A stretch of DNA of 64,000 nucleotides from an uncultured Pseudomonadales bacterium (GCA_947488935.1 CANLBN010000005.1:144675-208674), one strand, 5' to 3'. Counted from the first letter of the stretch, positions 20,194-29,945 are shown. Numbers and translations: made by a program. The notes: a model not told the origin generated them from the sequence alone.

Positions 20194-21279
20194 ATGAATA
20201 TACAATCAACGCCAGTCACCCGTTTTTTACTCGTATTGGCGGCCTTTGTTATTGTTGTCGCAGGTATGCGCGCAGCCGAGACATTACTCGTCCCTTTTTT
20301 ACTCTCGCTATTTATTGCCGTTATTGTCTCACCGTTGTTAGGTTGGCTAAATAATCGCGGCCTACCCAATTGGTTATCGATTTTATTAATTGTCGTAATG
20401 ATTATTGTCGTTGGCTTTTTTATGGGCGTTATTGTTGGCTCATCGATCAATAGTTTTAGAGCAGACTTGCCCGAATACCAAGCGCGCCTATTAGCGCTCT
20501 CCGATGGTCTTCTTCAAAAACTGGCAAGCTTTGGTGTTGTTATAGAGCCAAACCAATGGCGTGATATTTTTAACCCCAGTGCTGCGCTATCAATGGCGGG
20601 TAACACGCTTGCCTCCTTTGGTAATTTAATGACCGACGGCTTTCTTATTTTGTTAACCGTTATGTTTATCCTCGCCGAAGAAGTTAACTTTAGCGATAAA
20701 CTGCGCCATGCCGTACCCGGTGGCGAAAAAACCGTAAAGGCATTAAGTAATTTTACTTCAAGCGTTAATAAATATATGGCGATAAAAATGTGGGTGAGTT
20801 TACTCACAGGTTTTATTGTGATGGTCAGTTTATTTTTTATCGGTGTAGACTACTTTGTACTCTGGGGCCTGCTTGCCTTCTTGCTTAACTTTATTCCTAC
20901 CCTTGGCTCAATCATTGCTGCTGTGCCGCCTGTGTTACTCGCGATAGTACAGCTTGGTGTACCAGAGGCACTAGCAACCGCAGCGGTATTTTTTGCGGTT
21001 AATACCATTATTGGTAACGTACTAGAACCACGCTTTATGGGTAAAGGGCTAGACCTCTCATCGCTTGTGGTGTTTTTATCCTTGGTGTTTTGGGGGTGGA
21101 TACTCGGCCCTGTGGGCATGCTGTTGTCGGTGCCGCTCACCATGACAGTCAAGATTGCCCTCGAAAACTTCGAAGGCACCTACTGGGTGGGTGTGATGCT
21201 AGGCTCCGGTAATGGCATAAAGGATATTAAATTTGATGGTAAAGCCTTGGGTGGCCTACCAAAGATGGACAAAGAATAA
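20194..21279 (+). CDS. AI-2E family (PerM/YdiK-like) membrane transporter
   Basis: The 361-residue protein has about eight membrane helices and family motifs: LLVPFLLSLFIAVIVSPL near the start, the central LTGFIVMVSLFFIGVDYFVLWGLLAFLLNFIP, and GNVLEPRFMGKGLDLSSLVVFLSLVFWGWILGP. Family members export or exchange varied solutes; the name comes from the autoinducer-2 exporter TqsA, and the substrate cannot be assigned here. A strong terminator follows. Confidence 0.87.
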   Translation: MNIQSTPVTRFLLVLAAFVIVVAGMRAAETLLVPFLLSLFIAVIVSPLLGWLNNRGLPNWLSILLIVVMIIVVGFFMGVIVGSSINSFRADLPEYQARLLALSDGLLQKLASFGVVIEPNQWRDIFNPSAALSMAGNTLASFGNLMTDGFLILLTVMFILAEEVNFSDKLRHAVPGGEKTVKALSNFTSSVNKYMAIKMWVSLLTGFIVMVSLFFIGVDYFVLWGLLAFLLNFIPTLGSIIAAVPPVLLAIVQLGVPEALATAAVFFAVNTIIGNVLEPRFMGKGLDLSSLVVFLSLVFWGWILGPVGMLLSVPLTMTVKIALENFEGTYWVGVMLGSGNGIKDIKFDGKALGGLPKMDKE

Positions 21280-21312
21280 TCAATAATAAAAGCATACGCT
21301 TTATGTGAGATG

Positions 21313-21354
21313 ACTTGACCGGGGCCAGCAAATGGCCACTGCTCAAGTTTTTTT
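21313..21354 (+). terminator. Rho-independent terminator after AI-2E transporter gene
   Basis: ACTTGA pairs with TCAAGT, and inside it GGCCA pairs with TGGCC around a GCAAA loop. A run of seven T follows directly. This is the clearest intrinsic terminator in the first half of the window. Confidence 0.85.
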
Positions 21355-21521
21355 ACATAAGCTCATAAACCTGAAATTCTTCGGGTTTAATTTATTACCC
21401 GGCAGCAATGAATAGAAAATTTATATTGGGCTGTTAGCTTATAGCTATTGTATAGTGACCAAATAATAAATTATTCGCTTTTAGTCCTATAAAGCGTTTT
21501 ATACATAATGGATGATGTCTC

Positions 21522-21983
21522 TTGATAAAACAATTCTGGTTATACACAAGCCTTATTCTATTTTTTATATTCTGCATTATTGCTTTTTCTATTTGGCAAA
21601 GCGATAAATCGTCGCCGAGTGTATACACGAGCACTCAAGATAGCCCTGTTAAAAAGTCACCGTCCGTCACCGATAATACTGTGAGCGATCTTAAACAAGC
21701 ATTGCCCGACAGCGCGCCGGCACCTGCAAAAAAATTACAAAAAATCATTAGCGAGCCAGAAAACCAATTAAGTGTGAACACAGAGCTTAATGAAAAAATT
21801 CAATTGCTGGACGAAAAGCTGGCTAATATAGATCTCCAATTACAAGAAAAGGGGATTAAAAGCCCCGTGGGCAATACCTCCCCAAACTCGACTGTACCTT
21901 CAACACCCGATAAAAATAACCCCGATACACAAGCACGACTACAAGCGATAAAAGACCATATTGCCAATAAGGCCCAGCAATAA
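21522..21983 (+). CDS. Hypothetical membrane-anchored periplasmic protein with coiled coil
   Basis: The 153-residue product starts with a membrane anchor (FWLYTSLILFFIFCIIAFSIW). A Ser/Pro/Thr-rich linker, a short coiled-coil stretch near 95-115 (LNEKIQLLDEKLANIDLQL) and a Pro/Asn-rich tail follow. The start is a TTG at 21522; no ATG is in frame, and GGATGATG lies upstream. It precedes the giant SpvB/RHS gene by 82 bases on the same strand and may be co-expressed with it. Whether it helps export or anchor that protein is speculation. No family is recognised. Confidence 0.6.
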   Translation: MIKQFWLYTSLILFFIFCIIAFSIWQSDKSSPSVYTSTQDSPVKKSPSVTDNTVSDLKQALPDSAPAPAKKLQKIISEPENQLSVNTELNEKIQLLDEKLANIDLQLQEKGIKSPVGNTSPNSTVPSTPDKNNPDTQARLQAIKDHIANKAQQ

Positions 21984-22065
21984 AACAAAAATAAAAACAC
22001 AGTAATAAAAATAATATTAATCGCTCATCTACTCATAAAAGCCGAATAAATGATAAGGATCTATC

Positions 22066-23241
22066 ATGTTTAACCAGTACTTTTTACCTGTCGTTACCGC
22101 ACTAACGGCTACCCTTTTTTCTGTTTGTGCGAGCGCACAATCTACAACCGTTGTCGGTTCTACCCCAGCTGAATTTGATGTCTCTAACGGTACCGCAAGC
22201 TACTCGATCCCTATTACTGTAGCGCCAGGCCGCGGTGGCATGCAGCCGGAGCTATCGCTTAATTACTCTAGTGGTAGTGGCAATGGTGTACTTGGGGTAG
22301 GTTGGAGCTTAGGCGGCTTATCGGCTATTAGCCGCTGCCCCAGAACCATCGTACAAGATGGTGCAGTAAGCGGCATTAACTTTGATACAAACGACCGTTA
22401 TTGCCTCGATGGCCAACGTTTAATTCCTGTTAATGGAGTTAACGGGGGTGTTGGCACTGAATACAAAACAGAGATCGATGGCTACTCACAAATAAAGTCT
22501 ATTGGTGGTGCTATTAACAATCCTGCAACTTGGGTCATTAAAACCAAAGCGGGGCAGGTGATTACGTTTGGTGGTGATAGCAATGCAACGGTAAGTTTTC
22601 CACAAGGGAATCTAACCTGGACGATTCGTAGTATTAATGATTCTACGGGTAATAACCCAATTAACTACTCTTATTTTATTGATCAGAATACGCAGTATTT
22701 GGATGAGATTAATTATATTGGTGGGCGTGTTGATTTAGTTTACGACATAGCTAATAGACCAGACACTAGAACGAATTATATGTTTGGGAATAAAGTTATT
22801 AATGCTAAACGATTGAAAAAGCTAGAAAGCTATAGCAACACAAAACTACGGATGTATCAGTTTGAATTCGAAAGCACTGGATCTGCTAATCAATCTCGCT
22901 TAACAAGTTTAGTTGAATGTAATCAATATAATGAATGTACTACTCCAACAACTTTTTTTTGGCAGGATGAGGCAGTAGGTGATTTCAATCACTGGACAAA
23001 CCATTCGGCGTCGAGAGGAGCGACTAGAGACTTCAGTCACTATTTTGCGGATGTAAACGGAGACGGATTGGCTGATTGGATTCAGGTGGCAAATAATTCT
23101 AATGATGGGTGGGTAGGGTTAGCGACCGGTGACGGCAACTTTGAGCATTGGACAACTTATTCGGCAGCGAGAGGAGCGACTAAAGACTACAGTCACTATT
23201 TTGTGGATGTAAATGGGGACGGGTTGGCCGATTGGATTTAG
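22066..23241 (+). CDS. SpvB/RHS-type secreted protein, N-terminal part (ends at an internal amber codon)
   Basis: This is the 5' part of a very large gene that continues in the same frame to 28758. It encodes a Sec signal peptide (residues 1-25, cleavage probably after CASAQ) and an SpvB/TcdB-like N-terminal domain (TPAEFDVSNGTASYSIPI, GRGGMQPELSLNYSSG, LGVGWSLGGLSAISRCPR). It then enters FG-GAP/VCBS-type repeats with DVNGDGLADW calcium-loop motifs. Translation stops at TAG 23239-23241, where every other repeat copy has CAG (Gln). The change looks like a single C-to-T nonsense mutation, or possibly a sequencing error. As it stands this half would be a 391-residue secreted fragment. Confidence 0.82.
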   Translation: MFNQYFLPVVTALTATLFSVCASAQSTTVVGSTPAEFDVSNGTASYSIPITVAPGRGGMQPELSLNYSSGSGNGVLGVGWSLGGLSAISRCPRTIVQDGAVSGINFDTNDRYCLDGQRLIPVNGVNGGVGTEYKTEIDGYSQIKSIGGAINNPATWVIKTKAGQVITFGGDSNATVSFPQGNLTWTIRSINDSTGNNPINYSYFIDQNTQYLDEINYIGGRVDLVYDIANRPDTRTNYMFGNKVINAKRLKKLESYSNTKLRMYQFEFESTGSANQSRLTSLVECNQYNECTTPTTFFWQDEAVGDFNHWTNHSASRGATRDFSHYFADVNGDGLADWIQVANNSNDGWVGLATGDGNFEHWTTYSAARGATKDYSHYFVDVNGDGLADWI

Positions 23242-24054
23242 GTGGCAAATAACTCTAATGGCGGGTGGGTAGGATTGGCAACCGGTGACGGAAATTTTGA
23301 GCATTGGACAAATTATTCGGCGTCGAGAGGAGCGACCAAAGACTTCAGTCACTATTTTGCGGATGTAAATGGAGATGGGCTGGCCGATTGGATTCAGGTG
23401 GCAAATAACTCTAATGGCGGGTGGGTAGGATTGGCAACCGGTGACGGCAATTTTGAGCATTGGACAACTTATTCGGCAGCGAGAGGAGCGACCAAAGACT
23501 TCAGTCACTATTTCGCGGATGTAAATGGAGATGGATTGGCTGATTGGATTCAGGTGGCAAATAATTCTAATGATGGGTGGGTAGGGTTAGCGACCGGTGA
23601 CGGCAACTTTGATCATTGGACAACTTATTCGGCAGCGAGAGGAGCGACCAGAGACTTCAGTCACTATTTTGTGGATGTAAATGGAGATGGATTGGCTGAT
23701 TGGATTCAGGTGGCAAATAACTCTAATGGCGGGTGGGTAGGATTGGCAACCGGTGACGGAAATTTTGAGCATTGGACAAATTATTCGGCAGCGAGAGGAG
23801 CGACCAAAGACTTCAGTCACTATTTTGCGGATGTAAATGGAGATGGATTGGCTGATTGGATTCAGGTAGCAAATAACTCTAATGGCGGATGGGTAGGATT
23901 AGCGACCGGTGACGGAAATTTTGAGCATTGGACAAATTATTCGGCAGCGAGAGGAGCGACCAAAGACTTCAGTCACTATTTTGCGGATGTAAATGGAGAT
24001 GGATTGGCTGATTGGATTCAGGTGGCAAATAACTCTAATGGCGGATGGGTAGGT
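22983..24054 (+). repeat. 156-bp in-frame tandem repeat array (about 6.9 copies) in the SpvB/RHS gene
   Basis: Units begin at 23086, 23242, 23398, 23554, 23710 and 23866, with a partial unit on each side. Each encodes 52 residues (VANNSNGGWVGLATGDGNFE ... DVNGDGLADWIQ). Copies are nearly identical in DNA, so they have been made or homogenised recently. DVNGDGLAD is the Ca-binding loop of FG-GAP/VCBS beta-propeller blades, so the array probably builds a propeller. One unit carries the TAG. Confidence 0.93.
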
Positions 24055-27000
24055 TCGGCATACAAAGGAATGTCGTTAATAACCTCAATCACCGACTCAA
24101 ACAATAACGTCACCTCACTTACCTACAAACCCTTAACCGACCCTACCGTCTACACCAAAGGCAGCGGTGCACAATTTCCTGTTATTGATTTACAGCATCC
24201 ACAATACGTTGTGAGTAAGGTCGAAACCAGTAATGGCATTGGTGGTACAAACACCGTCGAGTATCAATACGAGGGCTTAAAGGCGCATACTCAAGGCCGT
24301 GGTTCCTATGGCTATGCAAAAATAACCGAGGTATACCCCGAGACACAAAAAACTAAAGTCACGGAGTTTGATCAAACGGGCTTTCCTTTTGCTGGTAATG
24401 TACTCAAAGTGACCGAGAGTTATCAAGATACGGTTATTAACGAGGTGACCAATACCTATAGCCAAGTCACAACAGCGGCGGGCTATCGTCGCGTTAATAT
24501 GACGCAGTCGGTCCAAAAGAGTTACGAGCTTACGGGTGCTCAGCCTATAACGACCGTCACCACAAATTACGATAATATCGATACCTACGGTAATATTGGT
24601 CGAGTCTCTGTGGCTACCACAGGCGGCGGCCAGACCTTTACCAAAATTACCAATAGCAGTTACGACAACGATACCGCTAATTGGTATTTAGGCCGCCTTA
24701 AAGAGGCAACGGTTACTCACCAAAGCCCCTACGGGCCAGACGACCAACGTCGCTCGGCGTTTACTTACGATGCCACTACCGGTTTATTGGCTACCGAAAG
24801 CATTATGAGTATTGCAACGGGCTTGCCATTAACCACAACCACCAATACCTACGATGCCTATGGCCAAAAAACACAAGTTGCCGTCTCTGCCGATGGCGAG
24901 ACAGACCGTAGCAGTACCACTGTTTACGATACTAATGGCTGGCCAACACAAAGTTGTAATGCCCTTAACCAGTGCGAGAGCTATACCTATACGCCAGAGG
25001 GCTGGCTTGCTAGCACCACTGGCCCCAATGGCATTACCACCCGTTGGGGGTACGATGGCTTTGGTCGCAAAATACTAGAGAGCCGTGCAGACGGCACACA
25101 AACCACCATTGCACGCCACTTTGCCAGTAGTGGTCAGTGTGGTGAGTTAGTCTCGTCGTTGGTATATACCTGCTCGGTCACACAAGCGAGTGGTAGCCAA
25201 CCCCTTATTATGCAATACGATGCACTGGGTCGTGATATTCGCACTATCAAACAAAGCTTTGATGAGCGCTTAGTCTATAGCGATACAGTCTATAACCACC
25301 TTGCACAGGTTGAGCGTGTAAGCCGCGACTACTATAGCGGCAACCATATCTATTGGGCGATTAGCGAATACGATGGTCTCGATCGCGTGACACGTATGAG
25401 CGAGCCCGGCCCACACGGTGCAAGAAACGAGATCATCACCCAATACAATGGTTTAACCACCACGGTTATCTCAGGCCCCGAGCAACGGGCCAAAACCACC
25501 ACGACCAATGCCATTGGCCAAAAGATCCGCATTGATGAAGAAACCGGCACCTATACCGAGTACACCTACAATAGCGATGGCAATTTATTAACCACACAAG
25601 TGGCCAGCAACCCCGATACCATCATTACACTGAGCTACGACGAGTTCGGCCGTAAAATTGGTATGGACGACCCCGATATGGGGCAATGGAGTTATAGCTA
25701 CGATGCCTTTGGCCAACTAACTAGTCAGACTGATGCTATACATGGAGCCGCCGCCAATGGGCCTACAGTTACTATGCAATACGACGTACTCGGTCGATTA
25801 ATCAGCCGCACCGAGCCTGAGGGCGTTAGCACGTGGGTGTATGGCGATGCCAGCTCGGCCACCCCTGCACCCGCAGGCAGTATTGGTAAACTCCTCTCCG
25901 AGACCGGTAATGGCTTAACCAAGGATTACAGCTACGACAACTTAGGTCGCCCAGTCAGTGTGACCACCACTATCGATAATATAGCAGCGCCTAATCAGCC
26001 AGTATTGGCGCAAAGCTTTACCACCGAGACCAGCTACGACAGTTTAGGCCGCGTAAAGCGCACCACCTACCCTGGGACCGAAAGCTTTTATACCGAGAAT
26101 CAATACAACACCAATGGCTTTTTAGCGGCGGTGACGGGCTTGCGCTCGCACGCGGAATCTCACGATTATAGCCAACTTGCCCCACTGGTTAATGACGCAA
26201 CCCTACTCGCAGACGACTATCTCACAAAAGCCAACGAGCTACGTACCCTAGGGCAATACTATCAATCACAAATTGCCTACTACCAGTCACTTACGGGTAG
26301 CGGGGCCATTACGGCGGGTTTACAAGCCAACCTTAACCAGCACCAAACTGCATTATCGGCAACGGTAACCCAAGGGCAAAACCTATCGCCTGAGTTTTTG
26401 GGCCACTTAAACAACACCATCATCGAGCTACAAACGGTGACGGGCTTACTGACGACTCAAACCCAAAGTTACGAAGCCTTGGCCGAGCAACTCATTGTAC
26501 TCGCCGAGCAAACCTTGGCAGCGGCGGATCATAGCTTTCAATTTGCCAGAACACTCGATCACGCAGCAGAGGATTACACCGAGTTTGCCAGCGAGGGCAA
26601 TACCAACACCATCACCTATTGGCGTGCAGTTGATGTCGATGCATCGGGTCGTATCAGTGCCGAGGTTTACGGTAATGGTATTGTTAACGACTACGCCTAT
26701 AATCAAGCCACCGGCCAGCTACAAAGTATCCACAGTAGCTTACTTATCGTTGCCCCTATTAGACATCTCGAATACCAATATGATGCCTACAATAACGTCA
26801 CCCTACGCGATGACTTGATCAACGACATCCACGAGACCTACGAATACGACAGGTTAGACCGCCTAACGGCCACCCATGTAAACAGTAGCCTATACAGCAC
26901 CACGGCAGACCTCAACAATACCCAAAGCCTAAGTTACGATGCACTGGGTAATATCACGCATAAATCCGATGTGGGTAACTACATTTATGGTGGTGCAGGG

Positions 27001-28758
27001 AGTGCCGCAGGTCCCCACGCTGTTATTAATACGACCCCCACGGACGGGGGAAGTGCTGGTAATGCAGGAGCAACTTACCAGTACGATGCCAACGGCAATA
27101 TGACAGCGGGTAATGGCCGCACCATAACATGGAGTAGTTTTAATAAGCCTACACATATTACCCGTGGCAATAGCTCAGCAAGTTTCCAATACGGGCCGGA
27201 CCGCGCTCGCTTTAAAAAGGTTAATCATAAAGATGATGTCACCTTATACCTAGGCCTTTATGAGCAACACACAAAAGACAACGGCCAAGAGACCGAGAAA
27301 AAGCACTACATCTACGCCGCAGGGCAGTTAGTGGCTGAGCATATTGTTATCGATAAGCAAAATACACCCAAGGTGACCCAAACCCGTTACTTACACAAAG
27401 ACAGTCTGGGTAGTGTGGACCTTGTAACCGATGCCTACGCAAACGTAGTGGACCGCCGCAGTTTTGATAGCTGGGGTAAACTGCGCGAGCTACCTTGGAA
27501 GGTCAACGCCACATTGGACGACCCGCTGTACTTAACACAATTGCCCTATACCAATAAAGGCTATACCGGGCACGAGAATGTACAAGAGGTAGGTCTCATC
27601 CATATGAATGGCCGCATGTTCGATGCCACCTTGGCACGCTTTATTAGCTCAGACCCACATATACAAGCGGGTAGTTTAAGCCAGAGCTATAACCGCTATA
27701 GCTATGTGATGAACAATCCGATGAAGTATACGGACCCGAGTGGGTTCTTCTTCAAAAAGTTACGCAAAGCCATCAAGCGTGGTTTTAAGAGTATTAAAGA
27801 TCGCGTTGTAAGACTGCATAAAAGTTTGGATAAAAGGCTTAGACCTTATGCGGGCCTTATTGTGGGTGTCGTTGTAGGCATATTCTGCCAAGTATGTGGT
27901 GCGGGTATTATTAATGCCTCGCTTACAGGGGCGGCAATTGGTGCGGCAAGTGCGGCTGCTAATGGAGGGAATATATTGCAGGGCGCTTTGATAGGGGCGT
28001 TTACAGGTGCAGCTGCGAGTTATATAGGTAATACTGATGGTATCTTTGGAAAGGCGCGGCCTTTTGATGTGGCACGTTCATTGGCTCACGGGGTTGTGGG
28101 TGGTGTTACGAATGTTATTCGTGGTGGTAAATTTGGTATTGGCTTTTTGAGCGCTGGCTTTACTAAATTTGTCTCAAGTCATATTCAAGGTGTTGCAAAG
28201 GGTTTTGCTAAAGCAACTGGATACTCAGCGAGAGCCGCAGGTTTAGTTGGTGCTGCTTTGGTGGGCGGTACAGCCTCTGTAATAGGTGGTGGTAAATTTG
28301 CTAATGGGGCGCAGACTGCGGCTATTCAGTATTTGCTTAATCAGATTGGTAGAACCAAATTAGAGAACGATGAAAGGAAGCGCTTAGCTCAGAGTATAAA
28401 TGATCAAATTGATGCTAAAGAAATAGTTCTAAGGCGTTGGCTGGCAGCAAACGACCGGTCTAATCATAACTTTAGTCGTATGGAAATAGTGGAGTTATCT
28501 TTAGATAAAGCGAGACTTATAGCTAACTTAATTGAAGGTAAGAGTATTGTTGGTGAGAATTTGGATCTTTATACTCGCCCTCCTATTAATCCAGCGAGTG
28601 GAGTTACAATTGTTAAAGGAGTTTTTGACTCTTTCTTTGATTCCGAACCAAGTAATTTTAGTGGCGATGTAAATTGTAGCTATTCGTCTGGAAGATGTGC
28701 GGTAACTATCAGGTATAGAGATAATAACGAAATACTTTTTCAGAGGAATACTAGGTAG
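23242..28758 (+). CDS. SpvB/RHS-type protein, main part: YD repeats, RHS core and variable C-terminal tip
   Basis: In frame with the preceding part; together they give 2,230 codons if the amber codon is read through or repaired. It completes the VCBS array, then runs through many RHS/YD repeats (YDALGRDIRT, YDNLGRPVSV, YDANGNMTAGN). The RHS-associated core follows near 27600-27740 (GRMFDATLARFISSDPHI, NRYSYVMNNPMKYTDPSG). A Gly/Ala-rich hydrophobic region comes next (GGKFANGAQTAAIQYLLN), and then a C-terminal tip of about 135 residues after 28345. RHS proteins form a hollow shell around a C-terminal toxin; the tip has no family I recognise. A long helical segment interrupts the YD repeats at about 26155-26600. 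No start codon with a ribosome-binding site follows the amber codon. Confidence 0.85.
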   Translation: MANNSNGGWVGLATGDGNFEHWTNYSASRGATKDFSHYFADVNGDGLADWIQVANNSNGGWVGLATGDGNFEHWTTYSAARGATKDFSHYFADVNGDGLADWIQVANNSNDGWVGLATGDGNFDHWTTYSAARGATRDFSHYFVDVNGDGLADWIQVANNSNGGWVGLATGDGNFEHWTNYSAARGATKDFSHYFADVNGDGLADWIQVANNSNGGWVGLATGDGNFEHWTNYSAARGATKDFSHYFADVNGDGLADWIQVANNSNGGWVGSAYKGMSLITSITDSNNNVTSLTYKPLTDPTVYTKGSGAQFPVIDLQHPQYVVSKVETSNGIGGTNTVEYQYEGLKAHTQGRGSYGYAKITEVYPETQKTKVTEFDQTGFPFAGNVLKVTESYQDTVINEVTNTYSQVTTAAGYRRVNMTQSVQKSYELTGAQPITTVTTNYDNIDTYGNIGRVSVATTGGGQTFTKITNSSYDNDTANWYLGRLKEATVTHQSPYGPDDQRRSAFTYDATTGLLATESIMSIATGLPLTTTTNTYDAYGQKTQVAVSADGETDRSSTTVYDTNGWPTQSCNALNQCESYTYTPEGWLASTTGPNGITTRWGYDGFGRKILESRADGTQTTIARHFASSGQCGELVSSLVYTCSVTQASGSQPLIMQYDALGRDIRTIKQSFDERLVYSDTVYNHLAQVERVSRDYYSGNHIYWAISEYDGLDRVTRMSEPGPHGARNEIITQYNGLTTTVISGPEQRAKTTTTNAIGQKIRIDEETGTYTEYTYNSDGNLLTTQVASNPDTIITLSYDEFGRKIGMDDPDMGQWSYSYDAFGQLTSQTDAIHGAAANGPTVTMQYDVLGRLISRTEPEGVSTWVYGDASSATPAPAGSIGKLLSETGNGLTKDYSYDNLGRPVSVTTTIDNIAAPNQPVLAQSFTTETSYDSLGRVKRTTYPGTESFYTENQYNTNGFLAAVTGLRSHAESHDYSQLAPLVNDATLLADDYLTKANELRTLGQYYQSQIAYYQSLTGSGAITAGLQANLNQHQTALSATVTQGQNLSPEFLGHLNNTIIELQTVTGLLTTQTQSYEALAEQLIVLAEQTLAAADHSFQFARTLDHAAEDYTEFASEGNTNTITYWRAVDVDASGRISAEVYGNGIVNDYAYNQATGQLQSIHSSLLIVAPIRHLEYQYDAYNNVTLRDDLINDIHETYEYDRLDRLTATHVNSSLYSTTADLNNTQSLSYDALGNITHKSDVGNYIYGGAGSAAGPHAVINTTPTDGGSAGNAGATYQYDANGNMTAGNGRTITWSSFNKPTHITRGNSSASFQYGPDRARFKKVNHKDDVTLYLGLYEQHTKDNGQETEKKHYIYAAGQLVAEHIVIDKQNTPKVTQTRYLHKDSLGSVDLVTDAYANVVDRRSFDSWGKLRELPWKVNATLDDPLYLTQLPYTNKGYTGHENVQEVGLIHMNGRMFDATLARFISSDPHIQAGSLSQSYNRYSYVMNNPMKYTDPSGFFFKKLRKAIKRGFKSIKDRVVRLHKSLDKRLRPYAGLIVGVVVGIFCQVCGAGIINASLTGAAIGAASAAANGGNILQGALIGAFTGAAASYIGNTDGIFGKARPFDVARSLAHGVVGGVTNVIRGGKFGIGFLSAGFTKFVSSHIQGVAKGFAKATGYSARAAGLVGAALVGGTASVIGGGKFANGAQTAAIQYLLNQIGRTKLENDERKRLAQSINDQIDAKEIVLRRWLAANDRSNHNFSRMEIVELSLDKARLIANLIEGKSIVGENLDLYTRPPINPASGVTIVKGVFDSFFDSEPSNFSGDVNCSYSSGRCAVTIRYRDNNEILFQRNTR

Positions 28759-28767
28759 AGAAATAAA

Positions 28768-29205
28768 ATGAAAAAAGCTATTAATTATTTTGTTGTGTTT
28801 TTATTGTGTTTTTCTTTTTTTGGAATAGGTTTTTTTGTAAGTCATGATGCTTTAGAGCATGAGAAGAGGGAGAGGGTGAGGCTTGAAAAAAATAAAATTT
28901 TACTAGAAAGAAGTAATGCAATTCGTTATGTAGATGTATTGAGTGAATTAAGAAAAGGCAATATAAGCCTTTCTATAAAAATTTTAGAGGTTCAGCTTAA
29001 AGGGATTCTTGAAAAAGAGACGTTTTATATGAGAGATGATTTCCTCAAAGAAACTAGTTTTTTTGATAATTATAGTGATTTAGTTAGAAAAATTGGAGAT
29101 TATCAAAATGCTTATTGTAATAATCTTTGCATAATCGATGAAAAAATAGAAAAAGGTATAGATAGGCTTCATGTTTTGAATAAAGAGGGTCAAAAAGATC
29201 AATAG
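28768..29205 (+). CDS. Candidate immunity protein for the RHS tip (small membrane-anchored protein)
   Basis: This 145-residue protein has an N-terminal hydrophobic anchor (YFVVFLLCFSFFGIGFFV) and a mostly helical, charged domain ending with a Cys pair (YCNNLC). It starts 9 bases after the RHS stop codon, the usual place for an immunity gene of a polymorphic toxin. A diverged, frameshifted paralogue lies at 30067-30497, also just after a related toxin-tip fragment. That paired duplication supports a toxin/immunity relationship. The immunity role is inferred from position, not from a recognised family. Confidence 0.65.
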   Translation: MKKAINYFVVFLLCFSFFGIGFFVSHDALEHEKRERVRLEKNKILLERSNAIRYVDVLSELRKGNISLSIKILEVQLKGILEKETFYMRDDFLKETSFFDNYSDLVRKIGDYQNAYCNNLCIIDEKIEKGIDRLHVLNKEGQKDQ

Positions 29206-29209
29206 AAAA

Positions 29210-29234
29210 TAACGGGGACAGGTTAAACCTACCC
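29210..29234. repeat. REP-like inverted repeat, copy a
   Basis: TAACGGGGACAGGTT and AACCTACCC form an imperfect hairpin right after the immunity-like gene. Its left arm reappears as the reverse complement in the half-copy near 33160-33176 (AACCTGCCCCCCGTTA). Confidence 0.6.
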
Positions 29235-29352
29235 TGAGATTTTAGTGAGGTTTGTTAAATGCTCGGTGAAAATGATAGGATATGGGCATAATAACAATTA
29301 ATATCGACGCTCACTTTTTGGAGCCGAGAACCATTATGTCCATGGGAGGCAT

Positions 29353-29829
29353 ATGAAAAAAATTATACTTTTATTATCTTTATTACCTTTATATTCGATT
29401 GCTAATGACGATGCTCATTTGAAGTTGCTTAATGGAGATTGGAATTGTCCAGATAGCAATGATATCGCTGGTAAGGTCTCAACAAAAACTAAACATAAAT
29501 ATTCATTTGATTCCTCTAAACTGATTTATGAGTATCATGGCGTAGTCGAATATACATATGAGGAAAACATTCCTATTGGAGTTCTCGATATTACTGAGAA
29601 GGGCAGCTTTTCATATAGCTTAGCGAAACTGACTTATATGCCCAAAAACTCGAAGGTAGAAGTAATTGACGATGAATTTGAAGCATTTTCAGCAGATGTA
29701 ATTAACAATATGGAAAAAGAGTTAGCCGAAGGTATTGCTGAAGAGAGAATAACAAAAATCAATGAGTCAGAATGGGAAAGGTTGAGTGATAATAATAAGT
29801 TTGTGTGTTTTCGAGACATAGCAAACTAA
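29353..29829 (+). CDS. Small secreted hypothetical protein
   Basis: The 158-residue product has a signal peptide (MKKIILLLSLLPLYSIAND, cleavage likely after SIA). The mature part is mostly beta-rich and acidic, with one Cys near each end (WNCPD, FVCFRD). GGGAGG gives a strong ribosome-binding site. A 24-codon open tail at 29282-29356 overlaps its ATG as ATGA, which suggests it was once coupled to an upstream gene, perhaps a toxin tip. A periplasmic immunity role is possible by position; no family is recognised. Confidence 0.6.
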   Translation: MKKIILLLSLLPLYSIANDDAHLKLLNGDWNCPDSNDIAGKVSTKTKHKYSFDSSKLIYEYHGVVEYTYEENIPIGVLDITEKGSFSYSLAKLTYMPKNSKVEVIDDEFEAFSADVINNMEKELAEGIAEERITKINESEWERLSDNNKFVCFRDIAN

Positions 29830-29926
29830 ATAACAAAGTGGCAACAAGATGAATTCAGCACGAGACTGGTCGAATCTAGAATAGATACTAGCCTCATTGT
29901 GTAAAATGAATAACAGTGTCAAATCG

Positions 29927-29945
29927 AATGAGATGACCCCGTTAT
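29927..29945. repeat. REP-like repeat, copy b
   Basis: AATGAGATGACCCCGTTAT is the exact reverse complement of 32193-32211 and shares AATGAGATGA with the copy at 30489-30526. A degenerate opposite arm lies just upstream (AACAGTGTCA). Confidence 0.65.

Noticed and set aside
23119..23820. Open frames on the minus strand across the tandem repeats.
   Set aside because: They repeat with the same 156-bp period and are shadows of the coding repeats on the plus strand.
22983..24054. CRISPR-like array from regularly spaced repeats.
   Set aside because: The 156-bp units are contiguous, in frame and encode calcium-loop repeats; there are no unique spacers and no cas genes.
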